Made by a program: the position numbers and the translations under genes
Virus record (IMG/VR): IMGVR_UViG_3300044681_001056
Location: 1 to 41,228 of that record
Length of the DNA: 41,228 bases
Direction: 5' to 3' (one strand)
Source: a virus
The notes under the pieces: generated by a model
Databases searched by the model: none
What the model saw: only the letters and a program-made list of their open reading frames with translations
Told to the model about the DNA's origin: nothing
Part shown: piece after piece, positions 23,801 to 30,907 of the stretch
How positions within the stretch are numbered: position 1 is the first letter of the stretch
Layout: the number at the start of each line of letters is the position of its first letter

Positions 23801-25028
23801 TCGGGCGCATTTTCTCCGTGATTATCTTGAAGCCTCTTACGGTCCTATCCCACCAGTCTCCAATCTTGGAGAAGTAGCCGTCTGTTCTTGGAAGCCAGTC
23901 ACGAATGAGCTTGACGAAAAAGTTGCTTGTTTTTTCGACGACGCCGACAAGGCCGTCGAGCATTTTCCCAGTGCCGAATGTCTGTAGCGATGCCGCTGTT
24001 CGCTTAAGGTCTTTGTTTATTATTTCGTAAATTCTCTGGAATGCCTCTTTTACAGGGTTAAGAAATTGCTGACCGAAGTCGGCGAACTGACCACGAAGAA
24101 GATTAAAGAATGTTTTTGCCTGACCTATGAGCGTTTGGTTAACAGCATCAAACTGGCCGGCAACACCACCAATCTTTGCTAGTTCTCCAGAAAGAATTAA
24201 TTGCTTCAACTGCTCCTTAGTCTTGACGTTTGCCTTTTTTAGGGCTTCTTCCATTTCGGGGCCAAGCGCCTTGGCCGCAGTCACTACGTCCCCGAGTCCC
24301 TTCTTTTGATTAAATAGTGCGGCAACAACCTCACCAGCTTTTTCTGCTGCCGCAGCAGGGTCTTGACCTGCTGAGCCGAAGTCCATCAGGTTCTTTATGA
24401 ATTTACTGCTCGCGTTCAACTGCTGAACATTCATTGTCTTCGACATTGTCGCAAATGCTTTGTTGAGGTTCTCAACCCCCAATCCGGCGAGCGATGAATC
24501 CATTTGAAGCGCACGCATTGCAGCGCGAATCTGATTTATTCCGCCACCGAGCTCCCCTGCGCCTTTGCCGCGGTATGCAAACATGGCAGCCTGCTGTTCT
24601 CGTATGGCGGCTGCAGCAGTACCGATTGCCACGGCAGCTGCAGCAGCACCTCCCGCAAGGGTCTGCATGGCTCCGGAATAGATTTTTGCTAATCCTTTTC
24701 CGATAATAAACAGACCGTGTACGGCAAGCATTGATGCGCCAAGAAGGCCCATTTCTATGGTCACGGCCTTGAGTGAGAACTTAACGAACCCAGAAAGGGT
24801 CTTGCCCAATAGCTGAACAGACCGGTCCATCATGTCGAAGTGCTTGACCCATCTGCTTCTCATGCGTCCGGCTGCAGAATTTGCCTGGGAGCCAAGCCTG
24901 TTTAGCGCTGCGCCGCTCGAAAGGCGGCTCTCCATTTTCTCAAGAGCCTTGAGCTGGGCAATGACCTTAGTCAGCTCTTTAGTTTTGGCGTCAACCTTAA
25001 TTACTATGTTGACTTTTTCGTCAGCCAT
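20850..25028 (-). CDS. Tape measure protein with C-terminal M15-peptidase-like domain
   Basis: 1392 residues, the longest gene. It has helical N- and central regions (QLKALEKMESRLSSGAALNR) and hydrophobic Ala/Gly-rich segments (LAGGAAAAAVAIGTAAAAI near 125-145; a Gly/Met/Pro-rich part around 510-760 with possible membrane-inserting stretches). Near the C-terminus, SSDHVTGRAYDL (about 1283-1294) and SRHLHVVPG (about 1321-1330) match the S-x-H-x-x-G-x-A-x-D and H-x-H zinc site of M15 DD-peptidases (H1286, D1293, H1325). Length sets tail length. The peptidase would open peptidoglycan during DNA entry. Confidence 0.88.
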   Translation of the reverse strand: MADEKVNIVIKVDAKTKELTKVIAQLKALEKMESRLSSGAALNRLGSQANSAAGRMRSRWVKHFDMMDRSVQLLGKTLSGFVKFSLKAVTIEMGLLGASMLAVHGLFIIGKGLAKIYSGAMQTLAGGAAAAAVAIGTAAAAIREQQAAMFAYRGKGAGELGGGINQIRAAMRALQMDSSLAGLGVENLNKAFATMSKTMNVQQLNASSKFIKNLMDFGSAGQDPAAAAEKAGEVVAALFNQKKGLGDVVTAAKALGPEMEEALKKANVKTKEQLKQLILSGELAKIGGVAGQFDAVNQTLIGQAKTFFNLLRGQFADFGQQFLNPVKEAFQRIYEIINKDLKRTAASLQTFGTGKMLDGLVGVVEKTSNFFVKLIRDWLPRTDGYFSKIGDWWDRTVRGFKIITEKMRPMIDGARVIEEAFKPIFGALIQGGADNLNNFRDNLLANRDTVIEFGERIKTLIEEVSVLSQKIKDAIFDILPIINDLLSGLTSAVRMLGQMFGGLGGGGGQMGSLAALMGLFVVGRQMAGTKGGFLSTGGGMPLAPMTAAASSAAVALNGLASSASLASGAVMGAPAGGMGPMHGPPSPLRGPFGVRRVIPGMGMMSPAMGRAGTPMEGMTGLVPGNVTGRFAGIRNMRNYMRYARSESRIGAAIMGNERLGIRGFQGSLAGKMGVGLGMSALSQVAPEEMRGALALGGMVGSFNPMAGLAIGGLGGALNAQGAGSGMLAGAGGGASLGFMVGGPYGALVGGVIGGIFGGIKGHINKAKKQASEARKAIDGAFTTMFQGILTNRYDVFAKNNADIEAGISTSGRRGAFQGAGQQMANKMREAARIAREGLSVNVGTDSGDFGVLTPGYAKRKREKYLGANVIPELENMGLKLTEDQKKALSSGWTTTVTGLEEIIKQAEERAGAFEKLDEVNNKRLETLEKMTGKSRPEIEKLAHELGVNLYDATTEFNDLATKLGANMLKTAAQMKDANTDIVLAFEDPFKKSVKAAEMSKVIDERARALRDKFEEGVLEQTDMDEYLSSAMSDAIELFGGDAVKAYFTVASQLGTETSAVYGAGGALEGMGGLLAPRTAKGLASVRTQLIGQGADNLANIAASQNQTINREQVVAALSGMSDEQLQTALSRISSGNLLTSPSAATDAAERRAGAGGLTGALSSIGLGGVLTEVINKTDLNEVATSMDTASTEFKAAVDVFNTQMNDIFIGKLKEKPEWMTNEFIKTIAATVKDTRSPRGWLYGDTTSSRLSQTMSRHASMDSQLTGKRTVTSSYRTWGLGSPSSDHVTGRAYDLVGQNLGAYQQLVRNTGGFAEFHGVAGSRHLHVVPGAGGVGDTAVPVMTRPMTLPSSGGAGSATYNITVNGTSGMNAEELAAKVMTKIKQAERSHRERA

Positions 25029-25096
25029 AACCTTTACGTCTCCGATGATTGTTAATCAGCGTGAGTGTAAAAGCTGCCGAGCTATGAAGCCTGCGG

Positions 25097-25327
25097 CTAC
25101 TGAGTCTTCGACTTTTGCTCTTGCTCTTCGCGGTCGTTAGCTATAACTTTAGCACAAGCCAGCCTTATCAGCCAGTCAGTGTCGTCTGACGCCAATATCT
25201 TTATTGGGTCAGTGCCAAACAATTCCCCAAGTCTTGCAGCCGAAATAACTGAGGAGTCCTCAACTAGTTCGTCGAAGACTCCTTCGTAGGGTCCACCGCG
25301 TTGACCGTATCCGAGTATCCAGCAGCA
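25097..25327 (-). CDS. Frameshift extension of the tail assembly chaperone
   Basis: In the -1 frame relative to the chaperone gene, an open frame runs from 25327 to a TAG at 25099-25097 and has no good start codon. Its last 60 codons read as a normal protein (ARLGELFGTDPIKILASDDT, DWLIRLACAKVIANDREEQE). Two overlapping frames directly upstream of the tape measure are the classic arrangement for a programmed -1 shift producing the long chaperone. The shift must take place between 25327 and the upstream stop at 25266-25264. I see no canonical X-XXY-YYZ slippery site, but AAGGAG at about 25278-25283 could act as a stimulating internal Shine-Dalgarno sequence. Confidence 0.6.
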   Translation of the reverse strand, partial: CCWILGYGQRGGPYEGVFDELVEDSSVISAARLGELFGTDPIKILASDDTDWLIRLACAKVIANDREEQEQKSKTQ

Positions 25328-25800
25328 TCAAGGATTGCGAGAGCAGCAGACTCAATGTGTGGGTCTACACCGAAGAATGCTCGAATTGTGTCAGGAATCG
25401 GCCGAGTTGTCTCGGTCATGTCCTGAATCATTTGCGAGCCGAATGTTAGCTCATTACCGTTTTCGTCGTAAACCTCTTCCTTATCGAAGCAAATTCCGAC
25501 TGTGGTGTGGCCAATTACCATGGTTGCAAACTTGGTTGCATCCAGGCCATTCCTCGAATCCTCGCCAGCCTGCTTGCGCCATGAGCGCATTTGGCTCTGC
25601 GTGATGTTTGGGCTTACCTTGATGCTTACGCCAGGTCGCTCCGGAACGTCAATGAATACGGTCGGTCTTTCAACCTTCTTCTTCACTGCATTGCGCAACT
25701 TGTCGAGAGCTGTCTCTTCGACTGGTGCCTGGACTGCCTTGGTCTGCTTGCCCTTGGGCGCAGCAGAATCTTCTGTTGAATAAAGTGCGTTATCGCTCAT
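25264..25800 (-). CDS. Tail assembly chaperone, short form
   Basis: A 178-residue acidic protein between the tube and tape-measure genes. Its first 40 residues are a charged low-complexity tail. The folded part includes RPTVFIDVPERPGVSIKVSP, SQMRSWRKQAGED and TIRAFFGVDPHIESAALAIL. Position, size and the overlapping -1 frame identify it as the G-type chaperone that coats the tape measure during tail assembly. The end, VNAVDPTKESSTN, is the part replaced in the long form. Confidence 0.75.
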   Translation of the reverse strand: MSDNALYSTEDSAAPKGKQTKAVQAPVEETALDKLRNAVKKKVERPTVFIDVPERPGVSIKVSPNITQSQMRSWRKQAGEDSRNGLDATKFATMVIGHTTVGICFDKEEVYDENGNELTFGSQMIQDMTETTRPIPDTIRAFFGVDPHIESAALAILDAAGYSDTVNAVDPTKESSTN

Positions 25801-25847
25801 GCGTGAGAAACTAGCACACCGCCGTGGGGCAGTGGGGAACTAGTTAA

Positions 25848-26339
25848 TCAGTCGTCGCCGGCGAGGCTCTGAATCGAGAAGGTCAGAGCGAACGTCGATG
25901 GGGCGCCCGATGACGAGTCGCCCTCTGGCTCGGTGAGGCCAACCAAAAGGGCCTTCGGGTAGACACGGTCATTCGACGGGTCACGGAGGTCGCAATTGTA
26001 AATGGATACCGTGATGTCGTAGTAGGCCTGGCCGACGTACTTGCGGAGCTTGGTGAGCTTGGCGCGGAGGCCACTGTCGAGCTCGCTGTACTCGGCATTG
26101 TCGTCAAAGTGGGCGGTCAGTGTGATGTCGCCGATTTCTGCTGGTGCGCAGAGAACGGTTGGACGGCGCTGACCACCTTCGTAGAGCTTCTCCACCGATG
26201 CGGTGATTTCACCGCCCGACACCTGGGCGAAGCGGAAGTTAGTCCACTTCGGCAGGTTGGGGAAGATTTGTGACGCGTTCGTGGGCTCCGAGCTTGGTGC
26301 AACCGTTGCCAGAACTTGTCTCTGAGCTACTTTGGCCAT
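25848..26339 (-). CDS. Tail tube protein
   Basis: A 163-residue protein directly after the sheath. It has the tube-type beta barrel pattern: FRFAQVSGGEITASVEKLYE, ITLTAHFDDNAEY, YYDITVSIYNCDL, ALTFSIQSLAGDD. This is the normal length for T4 gp19/P2 FII-type tubes, and the order sheath-tube-chaperone-tape measure is conserved in contractile tails. The 14-base gap from the sheath gene implies co-translation. It carries an internal copy of TACAATTG on the coding strand near 25993-26000. Confidence 0.85.
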   Translation of the reverse strand: MAKVAQRQVLATVAPSSEPTNASQIFPNLPKWTNFRFAQVSGGEITASVEKLYEGGQRRPTVLCAPAEIGDITLTAHFDDNAEYSELDSGLRAKLTKLRKYVGQAYYDITVSIYNCDLRDPSNDRVYPKALLVGLTEPEGDSSSGAPSTFALTFSIQSLAGDD

Positions 26340-26354
26340 TTGCTATTCCTCCGA

Positions 26355-27815
26355 TTAGACGACTGATGCCGTGAGATTGGACTTAACGATGTCAACCTCG
26401 ATTTTGTCACCGACGCTGCTGACGCGAACGCCGACTCTTGCCTTAACTGTGCCGTCAGCAAGCTGCGACACTGGGTTGAGGGAAGAATCGCACTTGACCG
26501 TGAAGCCGCCGTCGATTTGGCGACCATTCGCGTCGAACGCTGCATACAGCGCTCCGGCATCGCGGAGTGGAGCAAGAATTGCCACCAGGCGAGCCTGAAT
26601 TGCGCTGAAGATAGTGTTTCGACCGTCAATCGTGCTGAAGACGAGGTCTTCAAGCGAACGGTATGCGTCGGAGACGATTCCGTTGATTGTGTCTTGCTGG
26701 GTGATGAATCTGAAGTTGTCGGTGTCTGAAGAGAGTGACCGAGCACCATAAATTCGCACCGTGTTCTGAATGATTCTGATTGCATTTACGCCAGCCTCAT
26801 CGAGGGTGTCTCCGAGTGTGCGGTCAATGTCAGAAACAACACCGGAGACGAATCTTGCAACTGTCAAAAGACCCGCTGCAGGAACGTGTGCTCCGGTCTG
26901 ATTGTGTGCGAGGGCACGCTTTGCGGCAACGTAGCCAACCGGTGGTATCTCGCGGCTTACGCCAGCCACCGTTGTCGGCACCTCAACCCATGGGTAATAG
27001 AGGGCTGCGTGCTCTGCGTTGTCTTCGGCTGCAACTTCGCCAGCCTTCTCAATGATTTCTGCAGAAGTGGCATCTGAATCACCGTGGAGAAGAGCAACTC
27101 TGTTGTATGAGTTTGCATGCTCAACCAGTCCAGTGGAAACAGTTGCTGCTGATGACTCTGGGCAAGCAACCGCACCTGAGCCAAGCGCATCATTGAACAG
27201 GGAGAGACCAGTTACGAAATCTGCATCTGTCACCGATGTTCTGTCGTCGTCTCCTGCCGAGAACGGAGTCTGAGCAAGCACTGCCGGTATGGTTGTCGCA
27301 GTCGCAGATGGAAGCGCAACAACATAACGTGAAGCAATGGCGCTGAGATTGATTCGTCCAGCAGCCTGCGCCACCGATGAAACAGTGCCAGTCGTGTAGA
27401 CAAGTGAATCCTGGAAGTACAGGTTCACCTTGAAAGTCGATGCAGATGGATGAGTGACTGCAACGTCGACATCGGAGCTCCACGCGCCGGCGCCATTTGC
27501 AACCAGGTCGAGAACGACTTCCTCGTCGTCATCTTCAAGCGCAATCCCACCTATCGTGGCGCTTGCGCCTACGACTCTACCGACGTAGCAGCGTGTGCCG
27601 CCCTCTTCGAAGAATGTCTCAACAGTCGGGTGCAGATACGAGTACGACTGATAGCCGCCGTAAATGCTTTCGAACTCGGCAAGGCTCTCAATGAGCGATG
27701 CAGTTGTTGATGGGCCGCGCTCGGCAAGACCGACAACAAACAGCTGCGATGACTCGCGAACAGTAGCTGATGATGGGCCGGTTCTAACCGCTGTTGATAT
27801 GACTACACCGGGCAT
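26355..27815 (-). CDS. Tail sheath protein
   Basis: 486 residues with the sheath hallmarks. The N-terminus MPGVVISTAVRTGPSSATV, then FVVGLAERGPSTTASLIESL, FESIYGGYQSYSYLHPTVET and GGTRCYVGRVVG are typical. The C-terminal domain has GVNAIRIIQNTVRIYGARSL and FITQQDTINGIVSDAYRSLE, DGRNTIFSAIQARL. It contracts on infection to drive the tube. The 135-base leader upstream holds a TACAATTG motif and is the largest gap in the tail operon, which suits a highly expressed gene. Confidence 0.93.
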   Translation of the reverse strand: MPGVVISTAVRTGPSSATVRESSQLFVVGLAERGPSTTASLIESLAEFESIYGGYQSYSYLHPTVETFFEEGGTRCYVGRVVGASATIGGIALEDDDEEVVLDLVANGAGAWSSDVDVAVTHPSASTFKVNLYFQDSLVYTTGTVSSVAQAAGRINLSAIASRYVVALPSATATTIPAVLAQTPFSAGDDDRTSVTDADFVTGLSLFNDALGSGAVACPESSAATVSTGLVEHANSYNRVALLHGDSDATSAEIIEKAGEVAAEDNAEHAALYYPWVEVPTTVAGVSREIPPVGYVAAKRALAHNQTGAHVPAAGLLTVARFVSGVVSDIDRTLGDTLDEAGVNAIRIIQNTVRIYGARSLSSDTDNFRFITQQDTINGIVSDAYRSLEDLVFSTIDGRNTIFSAIQARLVAILAPLRDAGALYAAFDANGRQIDGGFTVKCDSSLNPVSQLADGTVKARVGVRVSSVGDKIEVDIVKSNLTASVV

Positions 27816-27865
27816 AAGACCTTCCTGTTTTCTTGTCCGAGGGTTTCAATCCCGTCTGCCGAGTT

Positions 27866-27875
27866 CAATTGTACA
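27866..27875 (-). promoter_or_regulatory. TACAATTG motif upstream of the sheath gene
   Basis: Minus-strand TGTACAATTG, 50 bases before the sheath start, in the 135-base gap 27816-27950. TTGCAT lies 21 bases further upstream, too far for a standard -35. Nothing else is seen in that gap beyond AT-rich sequence. Confidence 0.4.
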
Positions 27876-27950
27876 GATACATCACGGGTATTCGATGCAA
27901 CTGCTAAAAAGATTGAATGTAAATAGTTAATTTCAAAAGTCACAGAGAAA

Positions 27951-28556
27951 TCATTCGCTGAATTCTGGCATTTCTTCTTCTGGGCCGACATTCAAAACTC
28001 TCAAATCAATCTCACCAACCGTTCCCAGGTCGAGTCTCGTAACAACCTCGTCTATCTCGAGGTTGTACGAAACATACGCTCCAGCAAGAAATCTGTCACC
28101 CTTGAGAAGGGTCAAGTCGGAGAACTCCTCCCGCATTGTCCCTTCATCAATCATGACCTTAAATGAGTCCCTTTCGTCTATGGCCTTTAGGCACGGGTAA
28201 TCAAGCAGGGCCGAGCGGAGAACTGTGGTCAGTCTGTCCCTCATGAGGGTGCATTCCTCGGCGTGCTCGGTCCTGACCCAGGCATATGTGCGCATTGAAT
28301 ACTGGACCCGATATAGGGGGTCTGCTCCGTCGTACCCAATCCTGCTCATAGAATTAGTAGAAATAGCGACAGTTATTATTGTCGGCCAATGGTCTAGTGC
28401 TACCGGTTCATACGACAGGTATTTGAGTGGGTCAGGGAGCGTTATGTCATCAACGTTCCACCCGTTCCTATATCTAATTAGGCGTATTGGCATATCTTGC
28501 TGAAGATACGAGGTCACATAGTTCTTGGCAAAGTGTGGGCCGTGCATCAAGCTCAT
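27951..28556 (-). CDS. Tail terminator/neck protein (putative)
   Basis: A 201-residue protein between the gpS-like morphogenesis gene and the sheath, where contractile-tailed phages place the tail completion or terminator protein. It contains MPIRLIRYRNGWNVDDITLP, HWPTIITVAIS, YRVQYSMRTYAWVRTEHAEE and a C-terminal strand AYVSYNLEIDEVVTR, an alpha/beta pattern consistent with such proteins. Recognition rests mainly on position. It overlaps the upstream gene by 4 bases. Confidence 0.6.
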   Translation of the reverse strand: MSLMHGPHFAKNYVTSYLQQDMPIRLIRYRNGWNVDDITLPDPLKYLSYEPVALDHWPTIITVAISTNSMSRIGYDGADPLYRVQYSMRTYAWVRTEHAEECTLMRDRLTTVLRSALLDYPCLKAIDERDSFKVMIDEGTMREEFSDLTLLKGDRFLAGAYVSYNLEIDEVVTRLDLGTVGEIDLRVLNVGPEEEMPEFSE

Positions 28557-29038
28557 GAGAGGATGGCGCTCCCGTCGACAACGTACTTGGCTATTTTCTC
28601 GCCAAGGTCACTGGCGAAGCCGCGAGGTTCAAAAACTATTTTTCGTTTTGGCATTTTGGACGTTCCGTATTGATGGAACTTGGCATACTCGACGGTTGTT
28701 CCGAACTGAGCACTCGTTTTCGTTATCACATTTATCGCAGAATCATTTAGTTCGGATATACTCCTGAATAGTCTTCCAGTTCTTACCATCATAGGTGCTC
28801 CGGGGAAACGGGCAGCCTTCCATGATGCGTAACTTGGACTTAGTGGGTCCCACCCACCAGCAAGAAGTCCGCTGGCCGCAATATTCGCCGCATAACTCTT
28901 CTCGAGTTCTCGCTTGGCCCATCTGAAAACTGGTCTTAGGTCGTGCGCCTGCTCACGCATATCTTCCATGCGCTCGATTGTCTCGTCGGCATCAACTTTT
29001 AAGTCGATTGCGATATAGGCACTACCACGCCGTGCCAT
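28553..29038 (-). CDS. Virion morphogenesis protein, Mu gpG/P2 gpS-like
   Basis: A 161-residue protein of the tail completion family (PF05069/HK97 gp10-like). Diagnostic is the C-terminal FGTTVEYAKFHQYGTSKMPK followed by RKIVFEP, preceded by PMMVRTGRLFRSI. The N-terminal half is helical. It sits between the connector and terminator genes and overlaps both by a few bases. It likely joins head and tail or completes the tail top. Confidence 0.78.
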   Translation of the reverse strand: MARRGSAYIAIDLKVDADETIERMEDMREQAHDLRPVFRWAKRELEKSYAANIAASGLLAGGWDPLSPSYASWKAARFPGAPMMVRTGRLFRSISELNDSAINVITKTSAQFGTTVEYAKFHQYGTSKMPKRKIVFEPRGFASDLGEKIAKYVVDGSAILS

Positions 29039-29682
29039 TATGCAACCCGAACGCGTCTATATTTTCTCACAGAAGAAAGTTCAGTGTCCAGAAATCCAGT
29101 CGCGACTGGAGCAACGCCCCTCGGGTTGAGGTCCTTTACGCCGACGACGTCATCATGCATGTTTTGCATTTCTCTGGTCGCTGCTCTAAGTATGAGCAAC
29201 TTGAAGAATGGAATTGATTCACCGTCTAGCCCTGCTGTATAGGTTACGGTTATGAGGTCGTTCGCATAACCAAAAAAATAGTCAAGGCCCCATGGCTTCT
29301 TGACGTAGTCGACTTCATTCACGAGAGTTCTTACATTCCCATGTATCGGCTTAACTGTGACCTGCGATATTTCGACTATCGGAGTATTTTTTAGGTAAAT
29401 CGACTCTGGGGGCATAGCAAACTGTGTCGTGTTGACGCGACTGCCCGTATAGAAAGAATCATCATATGGTTGGTCGTTGGTGAGGAATGACGACATTGGC
29501 ACTCCGGTGTTGCCGGAATCAAGGCTTATTTCCTCCACAAACTCCGTGGGCTCAACCGGCCTCCTAAGGTAAGCCTCGAGTTCCCCCTGTAGGCCAGCTA
29601 AAACCAACTCAGCAGCATCCTGTTGACGCAAAGAGAGCGAGATGTCCATGTATGTGACTAGGTCGGAAACGCTTACAAGCAT
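29038..29682 (-). CDS. Head-tail connector protein
   Basis: A 214-residue protein with the layout of gp6-type connectors. The N-terminal helices (LVSVSDLVTYMDISLSLRQQ; AELVLAGLQGELEAYLRRPV) are followed by a beta part (STPIVEISQV-like strand, VDYVKKPWGLDYFFGYANDL, ITVTYTAG) and a helix (PFFKLLILRAATREMQN). These form the ring below the portal. It is preceded by a TACAATTG motif and an 82-base gap, so a transcription unit may start here. Confidence 0.75.
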   Translation of the reverse strand: MLVSVSDLVTYMDISLSLRQQDAAELVLAGLQGELEAYLRRPVEPTEFVEEISLDSGNTGVPMSSFLTNDQPYDDSFYTGSRVNTTQFAMPPESIYLKNTPIVEISQVTVKPIHGNVRTLVNEVDYVKKPWGLDYFFGYANDLITVTYTAGLDGESIPFFKLLILRAATREMQNMHDDVVGVKDLNPRGVAPVATGFLDTELSSVRKYRRVRVA

Positions 29683-29716
29683 CTATTGCTTCTCCTGTGG
29701 GCTACAAATCCAGAAG

Positions 29717-29726
29717 CAATTGTAGC
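29717..29726 (-). promoter_or_regulatory. TACAATTG motif upstream of the connector gene
   Basis: Minus-strand GCTACAATTG, 34 bases before the start at 29682. The upstream 35 bases are strongly AT-rich. No clear -35 hexamer is present. Confidence 0.4.
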
Positions 29727-29764
29727 AGTTCTTTAAAATTTATTTTTATTGTTAACTAGTTCAG

Positions 29765-30301
29765 TTAACGGGCGGCACGCTTTCTAGGTGCCTGACGCTT
29801 TCTGGGCGCCGCCTTCTTTGCTGCCGCGCGCTTCTGTCTGCGCTTCTTGTTGGCGCGCTTTCTGGCTGCAGCCCGCTTCTTCTTGGCTGCCTCGGTATTT
29901 CTTTTCGCCTCGCGCTTTCTGGCTTCTGCCAGCTTGACAATTCGACTACCAGTATTCCCCCTGATTTCCTCAAGCTTCACACCAGAAGCCTCACGTCTGC
30001 GCTTGTCAAGGGCCCTATAGTTGGGGATTGCTGGTCTGGCTCTTTCGGTTACGCCAGCAATGGTTCTACTACGACCACTTGGGTCGTAACCCATCCTTCG
30101 TCGCGAGTACTTTGAGTACTCATTGAGAATCTTCTCGTTCCCGAAACCGGCTTTGACGGCGCGGAGATATCTTTTGAGTTCTGCCTGTCGCCTCTGACTG
30201 AGCTTTCCCTTGGAGCGCCGCTCTTTCCTCAGCGAGCCAATGGCGCGACGAAGCATGTCTGCATCGTCGGTAATGTCAAGACCGTAGCGAACACCCGGCA
30301 T
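29765..30301 (-). CDS. Basic K/R/A-rich protein (histone-like tail)
   Basis: A 178-residue, very basic protein. The first 120 residues are a charged helical region (SLRKERRSKGKLSQRRQAEL; SKYSRRRMGYDPSGRS). The last 50 are almost only Lys, Arg, Ala and Pro (AAKKKRAAARKRANKKRRQK; APRKRQAPRKRAAR), resembling histone H1-type C-termini. It may bind DNA, condensing it or acting inside the head, but this is inferred from charge only. It is at the head of the head-tail block. I see no catalytic motif. Confidence 0.65.
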   Translation of the reverse strand: MPGVRYGLDITDDADMLRRAIGSLRKERRSKGKLSQRRQAELKRYLRAVKAGFGNEKILNEYSKYSRRRMGYDPSGRSRTIAGVTERARPAIPNYRALDKRRREASGVKLEEIRGNTGSRIVKLAEARKREAKRNTEAAKKKRAAARKRANKKRRQKRAAAKKAAPRKRQAPRKRAAR

Positions 30302-30330
30302 TTCGAACCTCTCACAACTAGTCGATGTTG

Positions 30331-30340
30331 CAATTGTACC
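30331..30340 (-). promoter_or_regulatory. TACAATTG motif upstream of the basic protein gene
   Basis: Minus-strand GGTACAATTG, 29 bases before the start at 30301, in a 57-base gap between the ParB-like and basic protein genes. It marks the boundary between the DNA-transaction block and the virion block, which fits a promoter for the latter. Confidence 0.42.
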
Positions 30341-30358
30341 ATCGACAGCTTGTTGATT

Positions 30359-30907
30359 TTAGCGGTCAGGATTTGGCGGGGACTCAATTAGTGGTTCATC
30401 GTCGAATGCGCCCGGTGGGGCCTCCACCGGAACCCACGCTCGAGAGTAGGTGTGTTCGTGTATTTTGCGAACTTTTATTATCGAGCCATCAAGCATTAGG
30501 GCCAATTCGTCAGGCTTCATGCATAGGATTCGTTCAAAATCTTCCCGCGCATATTTCTTTGACTGCTTCATTTTCCTTATAGATGTTGACATCTTTTTGG
30601 CAACGACCGAACCTCTCCCCCTATTCAGGCGGAGATGCATCATCATCGCCTCAAGAAGGTCTACGTCATGGAATACGACAGGAATTTTGTTTCCGACTTT
30701 CTTCTTTATCGCAGAAACATTCTTTGCCAAAAGGACTCGCTCGCTTCCGTCTATTACCTCTTTTGTCGATTCGCGCACATGAATTGGCTGGATAAACCCC
30801 AATTCAGAAAGAGAGCCAGACAGAACTAGGAGGTCTGGCCTGAGTATGTGTGTTGTCTTCCATTCTGGGACAATCAGCTCGTCAATGTCAATGTGTTCAA
30901 TTTTCAT
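30359..30907 (-). CDS. ParB/Srx-fold protein (IbrB-like position)
   Basis: A 182-residue protein with the ParB/sulfiredoxin pattern: IDIDELIVPEW, then LSELGFIQPIHVRES, KEVIDGSERVLLAKNVS and KIPVVFHDVD. The G-S-E-R replaces the usual G-x-R of partition ParB proteins. The C-terminus is Pro/acid-rich. It overlaps by 11 bases the PAPS-reductase-like gene, which itself follows another ParB-like gene. In enterobacterial prophages the pair IbrA (PAPS-reductase-like) and IbrB (ParB-like) regulates other genes. Whether this pair does so is unknown. Confidence 0.72.
   Translation of the reverse strand: MKIEHIDIDELIVPEWKTTHILRPDLLVLSGSLSELGFIQPIHVRESTKEVIDGSERVLLAKNVSAIKKKVGNKIPVVFHDVDLLEAMMMHLRLNRGRGSVVAKKMSTSIRKMKQSKKYAREDFERILCMKPDELALMLDGSIIKVRKIHEHTYSRAWVPVEAPPGAFDDEPLIESPPNPDR

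Noticed and set aside
23122-23877. Plus-strand open frame of about 250 codons opposite the tape measure
   Set aside because: Pro/Ser/Ile-rich translation mirrors the Gly/Ala/Met-rich tape measure on the other strand. No family features.
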